A stretch of 64,000 nt of DNA, taken from NCBI RefSeq assembly GCF_018687715.1, contig NC_056753.1:10343001-10407000 (forward strand), in the 5' to 3' direction. The stretch's first letter is position 1; every line of letters begins with the position of its first letter. The stretch is from Carya illinoinensis (taxonomy: Eukaryota > Streptophyta > Magnoliopsida > Fagales > Juglandaceae). The translations under genes were made by a program, and so were the position numbers. The notes beneath the pieces are model-generated. The model ran no database searches. It saw only the letters and a list, made by a program, of their open reading frames with translations, and was not told the origin of the DNA. Positions 34,248-46,730 of this stretch are shown piece by piece.

Positions 34248-34266
34248 TGGTATCGTTGCCAAGGAC
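34248..34266 (+). other. Degenerate Athila/Tat-type primer binding site
   Basis: TGGTATCGTTGCCAAGGAC resembles the TGGCGCCGTTGCCGGGGA-type site found after the 5' LTR of Athila/Tat elements, with C-to-T and G-to-A changes typical of methylation decay. A gag fragment follows about 200 bases downstream. Confidence 0.5.
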
Positions 34267-34455
34267 TTGGTTAGGAAAACATATTGGATATTGACTAAGT
34301 TTATTCTTCTACTAGTTGTAGTTAGTTTTTTTATATAAAAAACTTAAAAAAATTAAAAACTTAGAAAATCTTTTGCAATATTGTGTGGTGTATGAAGACG
34401 TGGATACGTGATCATACACATTGCTTTGTTAGTTTAGATTCTGATTCATTGTCTA

Positions 34456-35540
34456 TAATGGGAGAAAACTTTAAGAATACTAAAACTCATAGGGAGTTGT
34501 TTTCACCTATTACCACCAACCCTCTATCATGTATGGTATTGCCCGCAACTACTGTAGCATACTTTGAGTTGAAACCACGAATAATTCAATTAATTCCCAC
34601 TTTTCATGGTTTTGAGAGAGAAGATCCTTACATGCATGTACAGGATTTTCTTTAGATTTGTGCTACCTTTAGGTTCTAGAACTTCACTAATGAGTCAGTT
34701 TACCCATGCTTATTTCTTTTTTCTTTAAAGGATAAGGCAAAGGCTTAGCTTAACTCTTTGCTTTCTAGATCCATCGCCTCTTGGGATATCCTTGTCACAA
34801 AATTTCTCTCTAAATTTTTTTCAAAGTCAAAAACCAATGCTTTGAGAAGAGAGATTGCTGATTTTTAGCAAGAAGACAACGAAAAATTTTATGAGATTGA
34901 GAGATTTAAGGACGTGATTCTAAAGTATCCCCACCATGGTTTTGAGACATGGAGACTCGTACAATATTTTTACAATTGTTTAACTCAGAAAAACCATAAC
35001 ATGATTGAGTCAATGAATAGTGGTAGATTTTTGAGTTTAAAAGATGATGAGGCATATAAGTTTTTTGAAAATTTATCAGAGAGCTCCCAGTAATGAGACT
35101 TTTCTACTCATAGAGAAAGATCATCCTAGACAGCCAAGAAAGGAGTTTTGTATGAATTAAGTGAGGATCGTGATATTAAAGTCAAATTAGACAATCTCAC
35201 TTGTAAGGTAAAAGCTTGAATTCTAAGTAGAACCATGAATTCTGTAAATCAAGTCCAAGTTGAAGTGTGTTCTATTTGCTCTAGTCCCTTGCATACAACA
35301 CAAACATGCCCCTCTTCACAGGCTTATTCAAAGTGCTATCCTGAGCAAGCAAATGCACAAAATAATTTTGGGAAGTCATTTGCTAATCTTTTTATAGATA
35401 CATTCAACCCTAATTGGCGAAATCATCCTAATTTTTCCTGGAGGCAAAATCAACCTTCCATGAATTTAGGTGGACAACAGATGCAGCAGCAAAGTCAATT
35501 TCATCCAACTAATCCAAATTATTCTCCTGAGCTACGTTAA
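34456..35540 (+). pseudogene. Gag fragment of an Athila/Tat-type Ty3 element
   Basis: The broken frames read MGENFKNTKTHRELFSPI, then IIQLIPTFHGFEREDPYMHVQDFL, KTNALRREIADF, FYEIERFKDVILKYPHHGF, and finally a Cys-rich segment CSICSSPLHTTQTCPSSQAY with an Asn/Gln-rich tail to 35540. This order matches the N-terminal gag core and knuckle region of Athila/Tat-type elements. Stops at 34653-34655 and several later points make it nonfunctional. No pol follows. Confidence 0.75.
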
Positions 35541-35578
35541 GAGACGGCCACCCATCAGGGGGAGTTGGCCTAGTCCCA

Positions 35579-36126
35579 CTAGGAATTTGGCCAATGTCTC
35601 CTCCAAGCCAAACTCACTAGATAGCTTGTGCGAGTCACTGGACCTCTGGGCAGTGGAGATAGAGGAAATCCAAGACTCATGTCATTGCCTTGAGGCTGAA
35701 AAGGACAAGTTGTCCAGGCAACACAACTTGGACATGAGATTGTACAAATGGCTGGAGAAAACCTACATGGACCTATTAGAGAGGTAAAGCTCAAGTCCTC
35801 CTAGCTTAAGTCCCAAACCAAGGAAGTGCGAGATTTGGAGGTTGAGTTGGCCATGGTCGATGTAGGTTAGCAAGCGTGAGACCAGCAGATTGCATTTTTA
35901 GAGTCCGAGCTAGCTGCTTGGGATTTGGAGATTGAGGCTTTATGGTCCAACTTAGCGAATGTGAAGAAGATCTACGACCGAGCTTGAGCTTATAGCTATA
36001 AGGAAGGCTTGGACAAGCTGAGGGAACACCTATTGGTGAACCCTTAGACTGACCTAAGGACCTTGGCAATCCCTCCAACCCAACAACATGGCCTTTTGTT
36101 ATTCCAATCTCATAGGAAAGGAGCAA
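35579..36126 (+). pseudogene. Broken coiled-coil frame, probably retroelement-associated
   Basis: Short frames in sequence read CHCLEAEKDKLSRQHNLDMR, LESELAAWDLEIEALWSNL and YSYKEGLDKLREHLLVNP, a heptad-rich coiled-coil pattern interrupted by several stops. Similar coiled-coil frames accompany some Tat-type elements, and a Tat-type gag lies next to it in opposite orientation. Assignment is an inference. Confidence 0.4.
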
Positions 36127-36631
36127 ATGCTTGAGGCTTTCTCAGATCCCTGAGAGTTGCCTGGTTCCTTGTTTTTGTATTTTTGTCAAGGTATTGTTCC
36201 CGCGAGTTGGAGTACACTGATGGGGGTTCTACAGGGATTCTTGCTCCACCTGCTGTCTTCTAGAGCTCTCACTTCTTCGTGGCCTTTGAGACCTTCCCTA
36301 ATCTTGCCCTGTCTCCCTCCTCGAGTTTGTAGGGTGATGGTTAGTGTGGTGTGGCGCTTCATCTCCTCTCTCTTCTTTCTATAAGTGACATAATCTTCAG
36401 TGTTGTGGGTCTCATTCCCATGATAGGTGCAAAATTGGCAGCTGGCCCATTCACAGTTTTCGGCTCCTCAACTGTCTATCCTACCTTCTTCTTACACGCT
36501 CAAGCTAGACTATGCATGCTGTGAGGCTTGCCCCCTTGAGGCACCAACTTTGATTTTTTCTACGACCTTCATTCGTACTTATGCATTGGACTTCCTATTG
36601 GCTTGCTCCATTTCAGTTTTTCTGAAGGCAG

Positions 36632-37296
36632 TCAACGCCGGAGATTATCTTCGGCTTTAATGAATCTGTCCTCCTTGTCCATAAACTCCTGCAATGTTGT
36701 AGGGATTTTTCTCGTTAGCTTTGTCATGAATAGGTTTCGAGGCCACATGTCCTTGAGAAGTGCTACAAGAGTGATCTTATTATCCTTGTCATCTGTCGTC
36801 ATGCATTCATTCTTGAACTTGGCCACATAGGCCTTTAGGCTCTCGTCCTTCCATTGAATGACGGTTAGGAAGTTGGCCTTTAGGTGTCTTCTTCTCTTAC
36901 TTGCCATGAACTGTGCTAGGAACGACCTGGCCCACTGGCCAAAGCTGTCAATTGAGTTGGGTTGCAATGACCCAAACCAGCCTCTCATGACTTGCTTCAA
37001 GGTTAATGGGAAAGCTTTGCAAGCTATCTTTCTAAGAAATTTGTGCAAGGTCCTACGAGCCCTGAAGGTCTCCAAGTGCTCGATAGGGTCTTTACCGTCA
37101 TACGTCTCCATCTGTGGTACTCGAAATTTGGGAGTAGTGGGGCGGTCATCACCTCTAAGCCATAGGGCAAGTCCATGCTAGTGAGCAGCTGGTTGACTGA
37201 TGATGAGGCTCCCAATTGCCTTACCATTTCCTCGTACTTATCTATAAGGCTATGTAACTCATGGTTCATCATTTTTCCTTTCTTTTTTGCTGGCAT
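36632..37296 (-). pseudogene. Gag fragment of a Tat-type Ty3 element
   Basis: The 159-residue frame has METYDGKDPIEHLETF, CKAFPLTLKQVMRGWF, IDSFGQWARSFLAQFMASK and ESLKAYVAKF, the usual gag-core order of Tat/Retand/Ogre-type elements. The upstream frame MPAKKKGKMMNHELHSLIDK (from 37296) is joined to it across a frame change near 37115. Knuckle and pol are absent. It is antisense to the neighbouring Athila/Tat gag. Confidence 0.8.
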
Positions 37297-37847
37297 CTAC
37301 CCCGCATGCGCTCCAAGACTCTTCTTGTTTGTTTCGACTTGGCCCCACATCATCTTGTACCTTAGTGTTCTTCATTTATAAGGCTTTATTTTCCTAGCGA
37401 AGATTTTCCACCTCCTCTGCCATCTTCCTCATGCATTCTTCCATTTTTGCAAACCTTGCAACACAAGCAAGGTAGTGGCTCGAGGTTATGGGCAACCTCT
37501 GATGCTTAAGTCAATGTTCCCCTTACTACTTGGGAGAATTTCAATACATCAAGAGAGCATGAGGCAATCCTAATCTGAGCTTTAGCTTTTATACCACTAA
37601 CAAAGATAGTTCCATGAATCTTGTGTCAAATTTATCTGTCTTTCGTATAGGATGTTACTCTGCTATTTCTAACGAAGCATTGCCCTCTCAATTCACATCT
37701 TTGCTGTTGATTGGTGGGCACAGACTCTGCTACATACTTCTACTAGTGATAGGGGTCGCATCGCATGCACTAATGGTGACAGGTTGCTTTACTACAACCC
37801 CTCTGTCCGTGTGTGTGCCAGCCTTTTGTCAGCATGTCCTTATCATT

Positions 37848-38035
37848 GTGCATTCATGCAGGGCAGCGTCAAGAATATCAAGGCCTCATCACCTTACATT
37901 TGTCTTTTTGTAGTCTGGTCTTTATCTCCCCTAGGCCCTAGGCCCTTTCTCCTTTTTGCAACCTGTGGCTGGTGCGCCAATTTTTTTGGGGGGATTTTTG
38001 GTTGGGGGGGGGGGGGGGAGTTGATGTGTGATGGC
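37848..38035 (+). mobile_element. Second SINE-like copy (3' body)
   Basis: Matches 30003-30170 over the B-box region 'ttcatgcagg', the 'agaatatca' block, 'tagtctgg...tctcccc', 'ccctaggccctttctccttt' and the terminal 'ttgatgtgtgatg'. Its 5' part is diverged or absent. It contains long G runs (37984-38018). Confidence 0.5.
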
Positions 38036-38613
38036 CTTAAATGTGGTCTCAGCCCAGCCCAGGAGGGAAACATGAACATGAATGTCCCTCTCCATTGGGC
38101 CCGACCCGATAGGTGATTTCCCATCCTTTCTAGTAGTGGTTTACAAGAAGAAACAATAACTCACATTCAATAAATTCACACATTTAATATCACAATCTAC
38201 AATACAAATATATATATATATATATTCACTACTCCATCTTTGTAAATTAAAGCGAGGGTAAATCTGTACATGTCACACATTTGTCATTTATAAACTACTA
38301 GTAGCAGAGAAGATGGCACATATCATGCAAGATCTATACATGCCTGAGAATACTGGATTTGAATTTGAAGAATATTTTGGATATAAAATACATATATCTT
38401 GAACCCGGGAGCCATAGAATTAACTTATCGAAATTTATAATGAAAGAAGTTGGTGTAGTTATGGTGCTAATTACAGTTGTAGTAATAGAGAAAAAAATAA
38501 AAAAATAACTAAGAAGAAACAAAAACTTTTCTAACCGCTCAATGGGACTTCTTTAGATAGGAATAGATTCGAACTCGTAGTTAATTATTAGAAATTTTAC
38601 AAATGGAATGAAA

Positions 38614-38915
38614 GTGTCCGTTTGAATACTTAAAATATCTCATATATTTGTAAATAATAGTTAAATTGAGTTAAAATGTTTTATTAGATTTTGAGAAATG
38701 AGAGAAAGAAAGTTGAATAAAAATATTATAAAATTAAAAAATTATTTGAATGTAATTTTTAATATTATTTTTTTGTGTTTTGTTTGGAAGTTTGAAAATG
38801 TTATATTGATTAGATGAAAAAATTGAAAAGTGTTTTGTGTTTGAGTGATGTTTGAGAATAAAATATCTAAAAATATCTGAGAATATTTGAAAACAATTGT
38901 GTTGCCAAACAGACC
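38614..38915. mobile_element. MITE with GTCYGTTTG termini
   Basis: The left end TGTCCGTTTGAATA and the right end, whose reverse complement is AGGTCTGTTTGGCAAC, are short inverted repeats around a 300-bp AT-rich body. No open frame. Size and terminal motif are typical of small plant MITEs. Target duplication not resolved. Confidence 0.5.
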
Positions 38916-39289
38916 TTAATTATCAAAACATGTCTAAAAGTTGGAAATAAAGATATTCAATATTATAAATATTTACCAAAATACTAAGCATCAAAATTGT
39001 AAAATTTTGTACCTTGTATTGTTGCACTTTCCCAAAATTCCTCCATAAAAGGGATTGCACCTTCATGGTGCAATTATCTCCCAAAACATTTTTCATTATA
39101 TATAAGGGTCTACGCCTTATCAATATCTTTCAGTGTAGTTATCATTTCTATAATTTTTTCCATCCAAAATTTAGAGCATCATTACTCCATAGAGGTATTT
39201 GTGTATTTATCTATCCTAGAACCAAGCAGTTGTTGGGTGCTTCAAAGGAGAAACAAAAAACCACTAGTGGAAGCTTCGAATAGCTGGTT

Positions 39290-39373
<84 letters not shown>

Positions 39374-40429
39374 ACTCCACGATCACCATTTTTTTTTATC
39401 TCATCTATACAACTTTTCTTTCCCATTCTATGCTATGTAATTTTCATTTGCTTTGTTTAAATTCTATCTACTCGTGTGGTCTCCGTTGGATGCAATCTCT
39501 AGAATATTTAGTTTTAATGAAATCTTTTATCATGGTTCTTGTGTATTTAAGGGAAAAAGCTGATAGTGCAAAGATAGGTCTTGTTTGATTTAGACTTGCC
39601 TGCCAATTGTTTGTGCATATTACCCAAACAAAGCCCCAAATACGTAGTTACGGTGCAATAATACACTCAAATATAATGTATCAAGGGTTTAGCATCTTTG
39701 ACATAATACATAGGTAAACCAACAACTTACACTCAGTTGGGATAATAAAAAGAAATCATGAAAAATAAATTTAAACCTTCAATATTTTAATACTAGAGAT
39801 AGATTTAAAGAGTTTCTTATTTGATGTCTATGAAAAGTGTCTAGCTAGCTGAAGTAAGAAAAGCGAATTCCTTAATCAAATTTTGGTAACTTCACTACCA
39901 ATGCTCTTACACCCTCTTAGTATCCTTCAGTATAGTTATCTGCCCCATAAGTTTCTTGTGTGCCAGATCTACACATTCTCGATATTACACTTTCTATAAA
40001 TATGTAAGAATAAAACATGTAACGCTTCATATTTTTGAAACTATTGTTTTCTTTTAAGCTCAAACCACACATTTCATGAGGTAGAATTTTAGTGAGATAT
40101 TCCTTAATTTATGATGCAATTGAGACAACATTTTTAAACAATAATAATTCACAATATATTTAATAAGATATAAGTGCTAAAAAGAACTTTTAAGAAATAC
40201 CATATTAATTAAGATCACTTACCTAATTTTGCTCCTCTTAACAATGTCAACAAAATTACTTAGAACCTAAACAAGGCCAATCGCTTTCTATTAATATCCC
40301 AAATAAGTTTATGTCCTTTAAACTTGAAATAATCATATATAATATAATCTAATTTAATATTCTAGACCACATCATTAATATTCCAACTCGCTTTCCTAAT
40401 GTTCTTAACTCTCAAAGGATTGTAAGAGA
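38916..40429. other. AT-rich intergenic sequence
   Basis: No gene recognised. It contains the (CT)n microsatellite at 39292-39372 and long A/T stretches. Confidence 0.45.
39292..39372. repeat. (TC)n microsatellite, ~40 units
   Basis: 81 bases of uninterrupted TC repeat between AT-rich flanks. It is the second-longest CT tract in the window, outside any recognised element. Confidence 0.95.
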
Positions 40430-40830
40430 GCTGTGTCTTTGGCTATAGGCTCAATGATCCAGTCTGCATTTCTCTATGGTGCCTCAATCGCATCAATTCC
40501 AACTTGGGAGTCCCCACTTATGGTGTTTCTTCTAATATGTTGAGCCCTTGCTTCTGTAATGCTTGTGTACATTGCAGTGGTCTCACCCCTGGTTTGAATT
40601 TTGACTTTTAATGAAGCTGGTAATAACAAAAACCAGAGAGCCATCCTCAAATTTGCATACAGCTGCAGTAGTACTTCTTGTGTTTCTCACGGCAATAGCA
40701 AAAATTTGAAACTGGGGCTCTTCGAGTGAGGGGATGTTCAAGGAGTTTGAAGGGGTTAATATGCACTTTATCCAATTTGTAATCCCTATGGCTGCAAAAC
40801 AGGAAATGTCCAAGAGCCATGGAGATTGTC
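40430..40830 (-). pseudogene. RNase H-like (LINE-type) fragment
   Basis: The minus strand reads FQIFAIAVRNTRSTTAAVCK, then GDSQVGIDAIEAP and RNADWIIE after a frame change near 40590. These are the pieces of the RNase H-like domain found at the C-terminus of plant L1 ORF2 proteins and in domesticated relatives (the same GDS core as at 41660). A stop lies within EAP-stop-RNADW. Only this domain is preserved. Confidence 0.65.
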
Positions 40831-41169
40831 TCCATAAACTTTAGAAAAAGTGCATTTTAGGAACAATTGAGTAGGAGCTTTCTAGTTGTAGTTGTTGTCC
40901 ATTTTTCCTCCATTGATGAAAAAGAACAATTCGCAACTTTTCGACCAATCTCAAGACACACACCATAATACCATATGAGGGGACTCCCAAGCTATTGATT
41001 TAATGTAATTCATAGACTTCTCTCATCTCAATTTAAAATGTGGAGTAATAAATATACCGTATTTAGTAGTTTACAAAAAGTGATATCTTTATTTCAAATT
41101 CAGTAATTCTCTCAACTCAACATGCTCTTAGAGAAAAAAATTAATGATTTTAAGTATGGGTGATAATTT

Positions 41170-41976
41170 GTATTCGTGAGTCTTGTCAAGCAAAACTCAA
41201 GACTGGATACAGCTCATCTTATATCCCATGCAAAAGCTGGGACTTACCTCCCAAGAAGAGCATCATTTCAAGATTTTCGCTGGCCTGATCTTGGATTTTA
41301 TTTGGAGACTTCAAAATGACTTAGTTCATAACCAAAATGGATTTTCGTTCCAAAAACTCTCTTCTCAGCTAAATCTTTCTTATGAAGAAAATCTGCAGGC
41401 TTGGAAAGAACATACCATCTTCAAACCTAGAAAAAAGTGGCAAAATCCTCCAACAAATCATATTTGCATATCTTTTGATGTAGCGGTTAGAAACTCCTAC
41501 TCTTTGGCCGTAGCAGTTTGTAGAAACTTAAAAGGAGATGTTATTGAAGTATGGACTGAGAAGCATCCTACTACAACTCCAGTCATTGTTGAAGCTCTTG
41601 CAGCACAAGTAGCTATCAAAATAGCTGAATTCATCAACATTCCTCACGCTTCCTTGGTTGGAGACTCCCAGTTGGTAATTTCCTCTATCTAAAAACAGAG
41701 GTGATTTGGCAAATATCTACAATCTCTGATGATATTGCAAATTATCTAAAGTTGCATTCTGGATGGTGCTTCAACAAGATAGATCGATCTCAAAATCAAC
41801 TTGCGCACTCAGTTGAGCAGTGGGCAGCTATGAACTTTTTGTTTGGTAGCATTCCATTAGATTTTATCCCTCCTAGTATTTTGCTTTTAGATAGTGGAAA
41901 AGACCCACCAGATAGTTTGTAATAAGTTATATTTTATTAATATATGCATGCTTGATTAGAAAAAGGAAAAAAAAGT
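41170..41976 (+). mobile_element. 5'-truncated LINE 3' end encoding an RNase H domain (broken)
   Basis: The frame at 41183-41692 starts with helical sequence (HHFKIFAGLILDFIWRLQND) typical of the zf-RVT to RNase H linker, then HICISFDVAVRNSYSLAVAV, VEALAAQVAIKIAEF and GDSQLVISSI. A short insertion near 41690 shifts the frame, and the domain ends at 41701-41922 (WQISTISDDIANYL, RSQNQLAHSVEQWA). The sequence ends in an A-rich tail (41960-41976). This is what a 5'-truncated LINE insertion looks like. Confidence 0.7.
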
Positions 41977-42135
41977 GAAACTCAAACTCATTTATTTATT
42001 ATAATATTCATATCGAATCTGTCATTATATATTAACACCCTTACTTTTACTTTTAAGGACATGTTGTCGTGAAGAAGATAAGTCACAATAACTGTTTGAT
42101 TGATTGTAATATGTATCCAATTGAATGTTCAATAG

Positions 42136-45100
42136 AGTTTTGTTTTTTTCGAAAAAAAAAAAGAAGAGCCGAATGTCACATGTCTAATAGTGACCCCATC
42201 CTAATTTTATTGATAAGTCCTCACTTATAGTGGATGAAAACTGTGGTTACAAATTAATCACCTAAGGGATTACGTAATAGCAAAAAGACCAAAACCTAAG
42301 CTTCAAAAAATCATTCTAGAAAATAAACAATAAACCAATAGGAACGAAAAGATAAACCAAATAAAACATTATTCCAAAACAGCAACTACTATACTAATTC
42401 ATTCCATTAACATCTTATTGAAGGCAAACCCACCTTATCAACTTTTAAAATACCTTTCAGTTTATGAGGGAGTTCTCTATATTGATGCCAAATATTATTA
42501 GTCCCTCTCACACGTAGACAGGCAAGAAAATCCACTGCCACATTGCATTCTCTATAAACATGCTGAAATGTAACTTGCATCCCAACCAAGTAACGTTGAA
42601 CTTCCTCCCAAAAATCATAAAGATACCAAAGTCCACAAACACCTTGTTTCAACCATGTCACAATAATCAATGAATCCATTTCAATTTCTAAAGCTAAAAT
42701 ACTTGCCTCGGCACTATGTCAAATCCCAAATAAAAGAGAAGAAAGCTCAGCATAATTGTTTGTTCCATTTCCTAGAGACGCCGAAAAGGCCAAAATCACA
42801 TCTCCTCTAGAATTTCAAATGATACCACCAATGCCACACACACTAGGATTCCCAATCGAACTACCATCAACATTCAATTTAAAACCATCCACAAAAGGAC
42901 GTAACCATTGAACAACTTGCACCCTTTTTTGTTTCCTCGGCTTCACCTGAATATTCAAACTTCTCAAAATGTTTCCATCACCCGGCCAAATTTTTGTAAC
43001 CCCTTTTAGTTTCAATCCAGTCCAAGCAATCTATAATTTTATGTTTCTCCAGAGAGTTTCCAAGCTATCTTTTTTTCCATCCATTCTTGCTTCACATCAC
43101 TAAAGCCATAATTTCCATGTAATAATGAAAAGGGATCAAGCTTATCAACTTGCATTTTGATGAGGATTTATTCACACCCTAAACCACATCTCAACTCTAT
43201 CCTTCCAGCACCTGCCTTGAGTATAAGACATTCCCAGGTGTAGAGAAATTCTTCTCCATATTTCCTCAGCAATATTTCCAGTGTCCAAAACATGATTCTG
43301 ATCTTCATACCCTCCTGACTCGTAGCACTGACACTTAGAGACCAGTCGAATGCCTATACGTCGAATGTGATCATCCATAGATAAAAAAAAATTGGATTGC
43401 TTTCCACATCGTCACAAAAATTTTCTTAGGCAAAACATTATTCCACACCCATTCCGACCACCCCACTTTAGAGGCCTTAATACGAATACATTCCTAGGCA
43501 CTCTTCAAGACAAATTTACCATCATTTGTCACCTTCCAGATAAGCACATCATTGCCTTTTTTCTGTCCTCCTAATTGCTCAAGTATTTCCTTCATTTTTT
43601 CAACACCCACTACCCGAGTGATCTTATCAATATCCCAGCCATGCTCAAGTTTACACTCTTAAATACTAAGCTTTGAATTCTCCACCACTGGACAAGTATC
43701 AGCAATCAGTCCATTTTCTAACCAATTCTCCCTCCAAAATGAGACTTTACCATCCCAATACGCCATTTGGAATAATACAAAACTTGAGGCATCACCTGCA
43801 TGACACTACGCTAAAATCTTGTACCCTTTTGGCCATTAACAAGAGAAATATGTAAATTTTTAACATATTTTGCTCTAAAAAAACTTGACCACAAAGACTT
43901 ATCTATTACCAATTTCCAGGCAAATTTTGTATGAAGAGACCTTTGAACCTCTTCCAAACCCCACAATCCAACACCACCTTCAGTCACAGGTTTACAAAGT
44001 TTTTCCCAAGCAACCCATTTTCTTTTAACCTTTCCATCAAATGACCCCAAGAAAAAGAACTCAAAATTCTATAAATGGTGAAGAAGACCAATTTAGGAGC
44101 AAACAACTGTAGAGAGTAAATGCACCAGTATACTAGACAATACTTGGCTAAGTAAGATCAATCTCGACCCAGAAGAAAGCAATTTATACTTCCATCCACC
44201 TATCTTGCTTCCTATTTTATTAATCAACTCATCCAAATGCATAAGTTTTAATCTGCCAGAAATAATGGGTACTCCAAGGTAGGAAGTTGGGAGATTACCC
44301 TTCGTGAAGCCCGTTATTCTTAACAAATTGCACCTTCGAGGCTTGGGACAAGATTTTGAAAAATAAATAGCAGACTTTGCTTTGTTAACCACCTAAACAG
44401 ACCATTGCTCATATTATCTGAAAGTCTCAGTAATTCCTCACACAGAAGTTCTTCCTCCATTAGCAAAAACAATAATGTCATCTACATACAAAAGATGAGA
44501 AATTAATGGGGAATCTTGAGGATGAACAAAAGGTTTTATTTTATCCTTCACAAAATTTCTTTTTATTAGACGAGAGAGAATCTCCTCTACCATAATAAAA
44601 AGATATGGGGATAATGGATCCCCTTATCACAAGCCCCAACCTCCCTTGAGAAAGCCTTTAGAAGTTCCATTTATAACAATCGAAAACCATGGAGTTTCAA
44701 CACATTTCTTACCCAGATTTTGAAAATCTTGTGAGAACCCATACGCTTCCAAGACATGAATTAAGAAATCCTAGTGCAATGTGTCATAGGCCTTAGCAAT
44801 ATCAACTTTGACCAACACATTTCCACCCCTTGCCGTTTTATTCAAAGAATGAACCATTTCATGAGCAATTGTGACATTCTCAAAAATACTCCTGCCAGGA
44901 ATAAAGGTGCCTTGTTCTAGAGAAATTATTAAATTCAGTAAAGGTTCAATTCTTCGAACCAATATTTTGGAACAAACTTTTTACACCACTGAACAAAGAC
45001 TTATGGGTCTAAATTTATCAAACCCTAAAGGATTTAATACTTTAGGGATCAAGACCAAAGAAGAATCAATATAGAACCAAAGAAGCGGAGTCCTCATGAA

Positions 45101-45960
45101 GAAATCAGTCACTGCATCACAAACATCCTTTCCCACTATATTCCAATATGCTCTATAGAAGCCTGATCCAAACCCATATAGGCCCGGGTTGCTTTCAATA
45201 AGGATGTAAAACATGACATCTCTAATTTCCATAGTTGATGGAACTTGCAGAAGATTGGCATTTTGATCTCTAAATACCACCGGAGCAACTAATGTAGACA
45301 GATCAGATAAGACACCCCCCTTCATGGCTCCTCAAGAATTCCTGAAAGTATTCAACGGTTTCAACCGTGCCATCATGAATTTCTTCCGATGAGCTAAGCA
45401 GTCTTCCATCACTGAGTTGCATTTCTTTAACCACATTGAATTTTTTTGATTGCATAGCCTTGAAAAAATTGCCACTCATTTCACCTTTATCAATCCATTG
45501 AGATTTAAAATGATGGGAAAATCAAACCTCCTCCTTGTGCATATGCAACTTAAAATTAGAAATACATAAAACTATCATTGACTTAGACTTCCTTTACTAA
45601 GACCCAGTCCACAACACTACACAAGAATTCCTGAAAGTATTCAACCGTGCATTCCTGAAAATATTCAACCGTGCCATCATGAATTTCTTCCGATGAGCTA
45701 AGCAGTCTTCCATCACTGAGTCGCATTTCTTTAACCACATTGAATTTTTTTGATTGCATAGCCTTGAAAAAATTGCCACTCATTTCACCTTTATCAATCC
45801 ATTGAGATTTAAAATGATGGGAAAATCAAACCTCCTCCTTGTGCATATGCAACTTAAAATTAGAAATACATAAAACTATCATTGACTTAGACTTCCTTTA
45901 CTAAGACCCATTCTACTCACAGCACAGTCCACAACACTACACAATTATGCCAAACACTTC
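42136..45960 (-). mobile_element. L1-type LINE, decayed ORF2 (RT, zf-RVT, RNase H)
   Basis: Reading down the minus strand: FFKAMQSKKFNVVKEMRLSDG (linker after the endonuclease, 45780-45680), LIPKVLNPLGFDKFRPISLC (RT start, near 45000), FIPGRSIFENVTIAHEMVHS and KVDIAKAYDTLH (44960-44770), GDPLSPYLFI (near 44610), LLYVDDIIVFANGG (near 44470; most plant L1 have Ala in YADD), SYLGVPIISGRLK (near 44270), the zf-RVT region (43378-43172), and RNase H pieces (LNVDGSSIGNPSVCGIGGII, and HVYRECNVAVDFLACL near 42560). Many stops and frameshifts. A T-rich run near 42136-42149 on the plus strand may be the poly(A) tail. No endonuclease domain is visible. Confidence 0.85.
45337..45960. repeat. ~290-bp tandem direct duplication at the 5' edge of the LINE
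   Basis: The block 45337-45625 recurs at 45626 onward, with offset 289 at its start and 304 after a small 15-bp internal repeat (attcctgaaaatattcaaccgtgc). The copies are nearly identical over the remainder, so the duplication is much younger than the decay of the LINE around it. Confidence 0.9.
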
Positions 45961-46730
45961 GTTACATAGCCACACTTCACTTCACAACTATGTAGCAAAC
46001 TCCACAATTACTAACAACACAGTCTACAGTTCAACTAATCAACTAACATTAACATAAATAACGAGATAGAGGGTTATACCATTGACGGGATAACCCATGC
46101 GTTGCTCACTGCCCTTCACGATCAACACCCCGTACAATGGCGGTTAGTCATGTATAATGGTTGTCCACCATTTAAAGTGGCGGTTTGAGTTTGGGAATAG
46201 CTAGGCGTGGTCTTGGAAACGCTCAAGGTGGCCTTATGGTGGTCTTGGTGGTGGAGCACGACGGCATCTTGCCATGAACAGTGCATCTAAGAGTGAGTGA
46301 GGGTGCGTGGGTGGAGGAAGGCCATGAATTTCGTGGAAAGCTAGGGGGAGGAAGATGGAGGCTGGTGTAAAATAATAAATACATACTGCTATACAAGATA
46401 ACTAAAAAAATAAAAACAACTCCACTAGATGTTTAATACTTGTTACATAAACAAACAAATTGTCCTAAGCACCAATGCAATTACAAAATATAAGATAAAT
46501 AATCTACAACAATTCTTGGTTCTTCACTCTTACTGCTTCAATATTTAATCTTCAATGGTTGTGACATTTAATTGTGCATCCAACTCTATATAGAAATAGA
46601 AATAAGAATTAAATATCAAATATTATTGAATTTGGATAATGAAAAATACTAAAATTAAATTATAAAAGCAAATGAATATCAAAACATTATCCAATTCCAC
46701 CAAAAAGTTCTCCACATTATCCATGGACTC
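45961..46730. other. Unassigned sequence between the LINE and the hAT fragment
   Basis: 46130-46360 is less AT-rich ('ggcggtttgag', 'ggtggtcttggtgg') but has no open frame I recognise. The rest is AT-rich. No repeat family assigned. Confidence 0.4.

Noticed and set aside
34383..34655. Intact 90-residue gene
   Set aside because: The frame is the first piece of a broken Athila/Tat-type gag; similarity continues past its stop.
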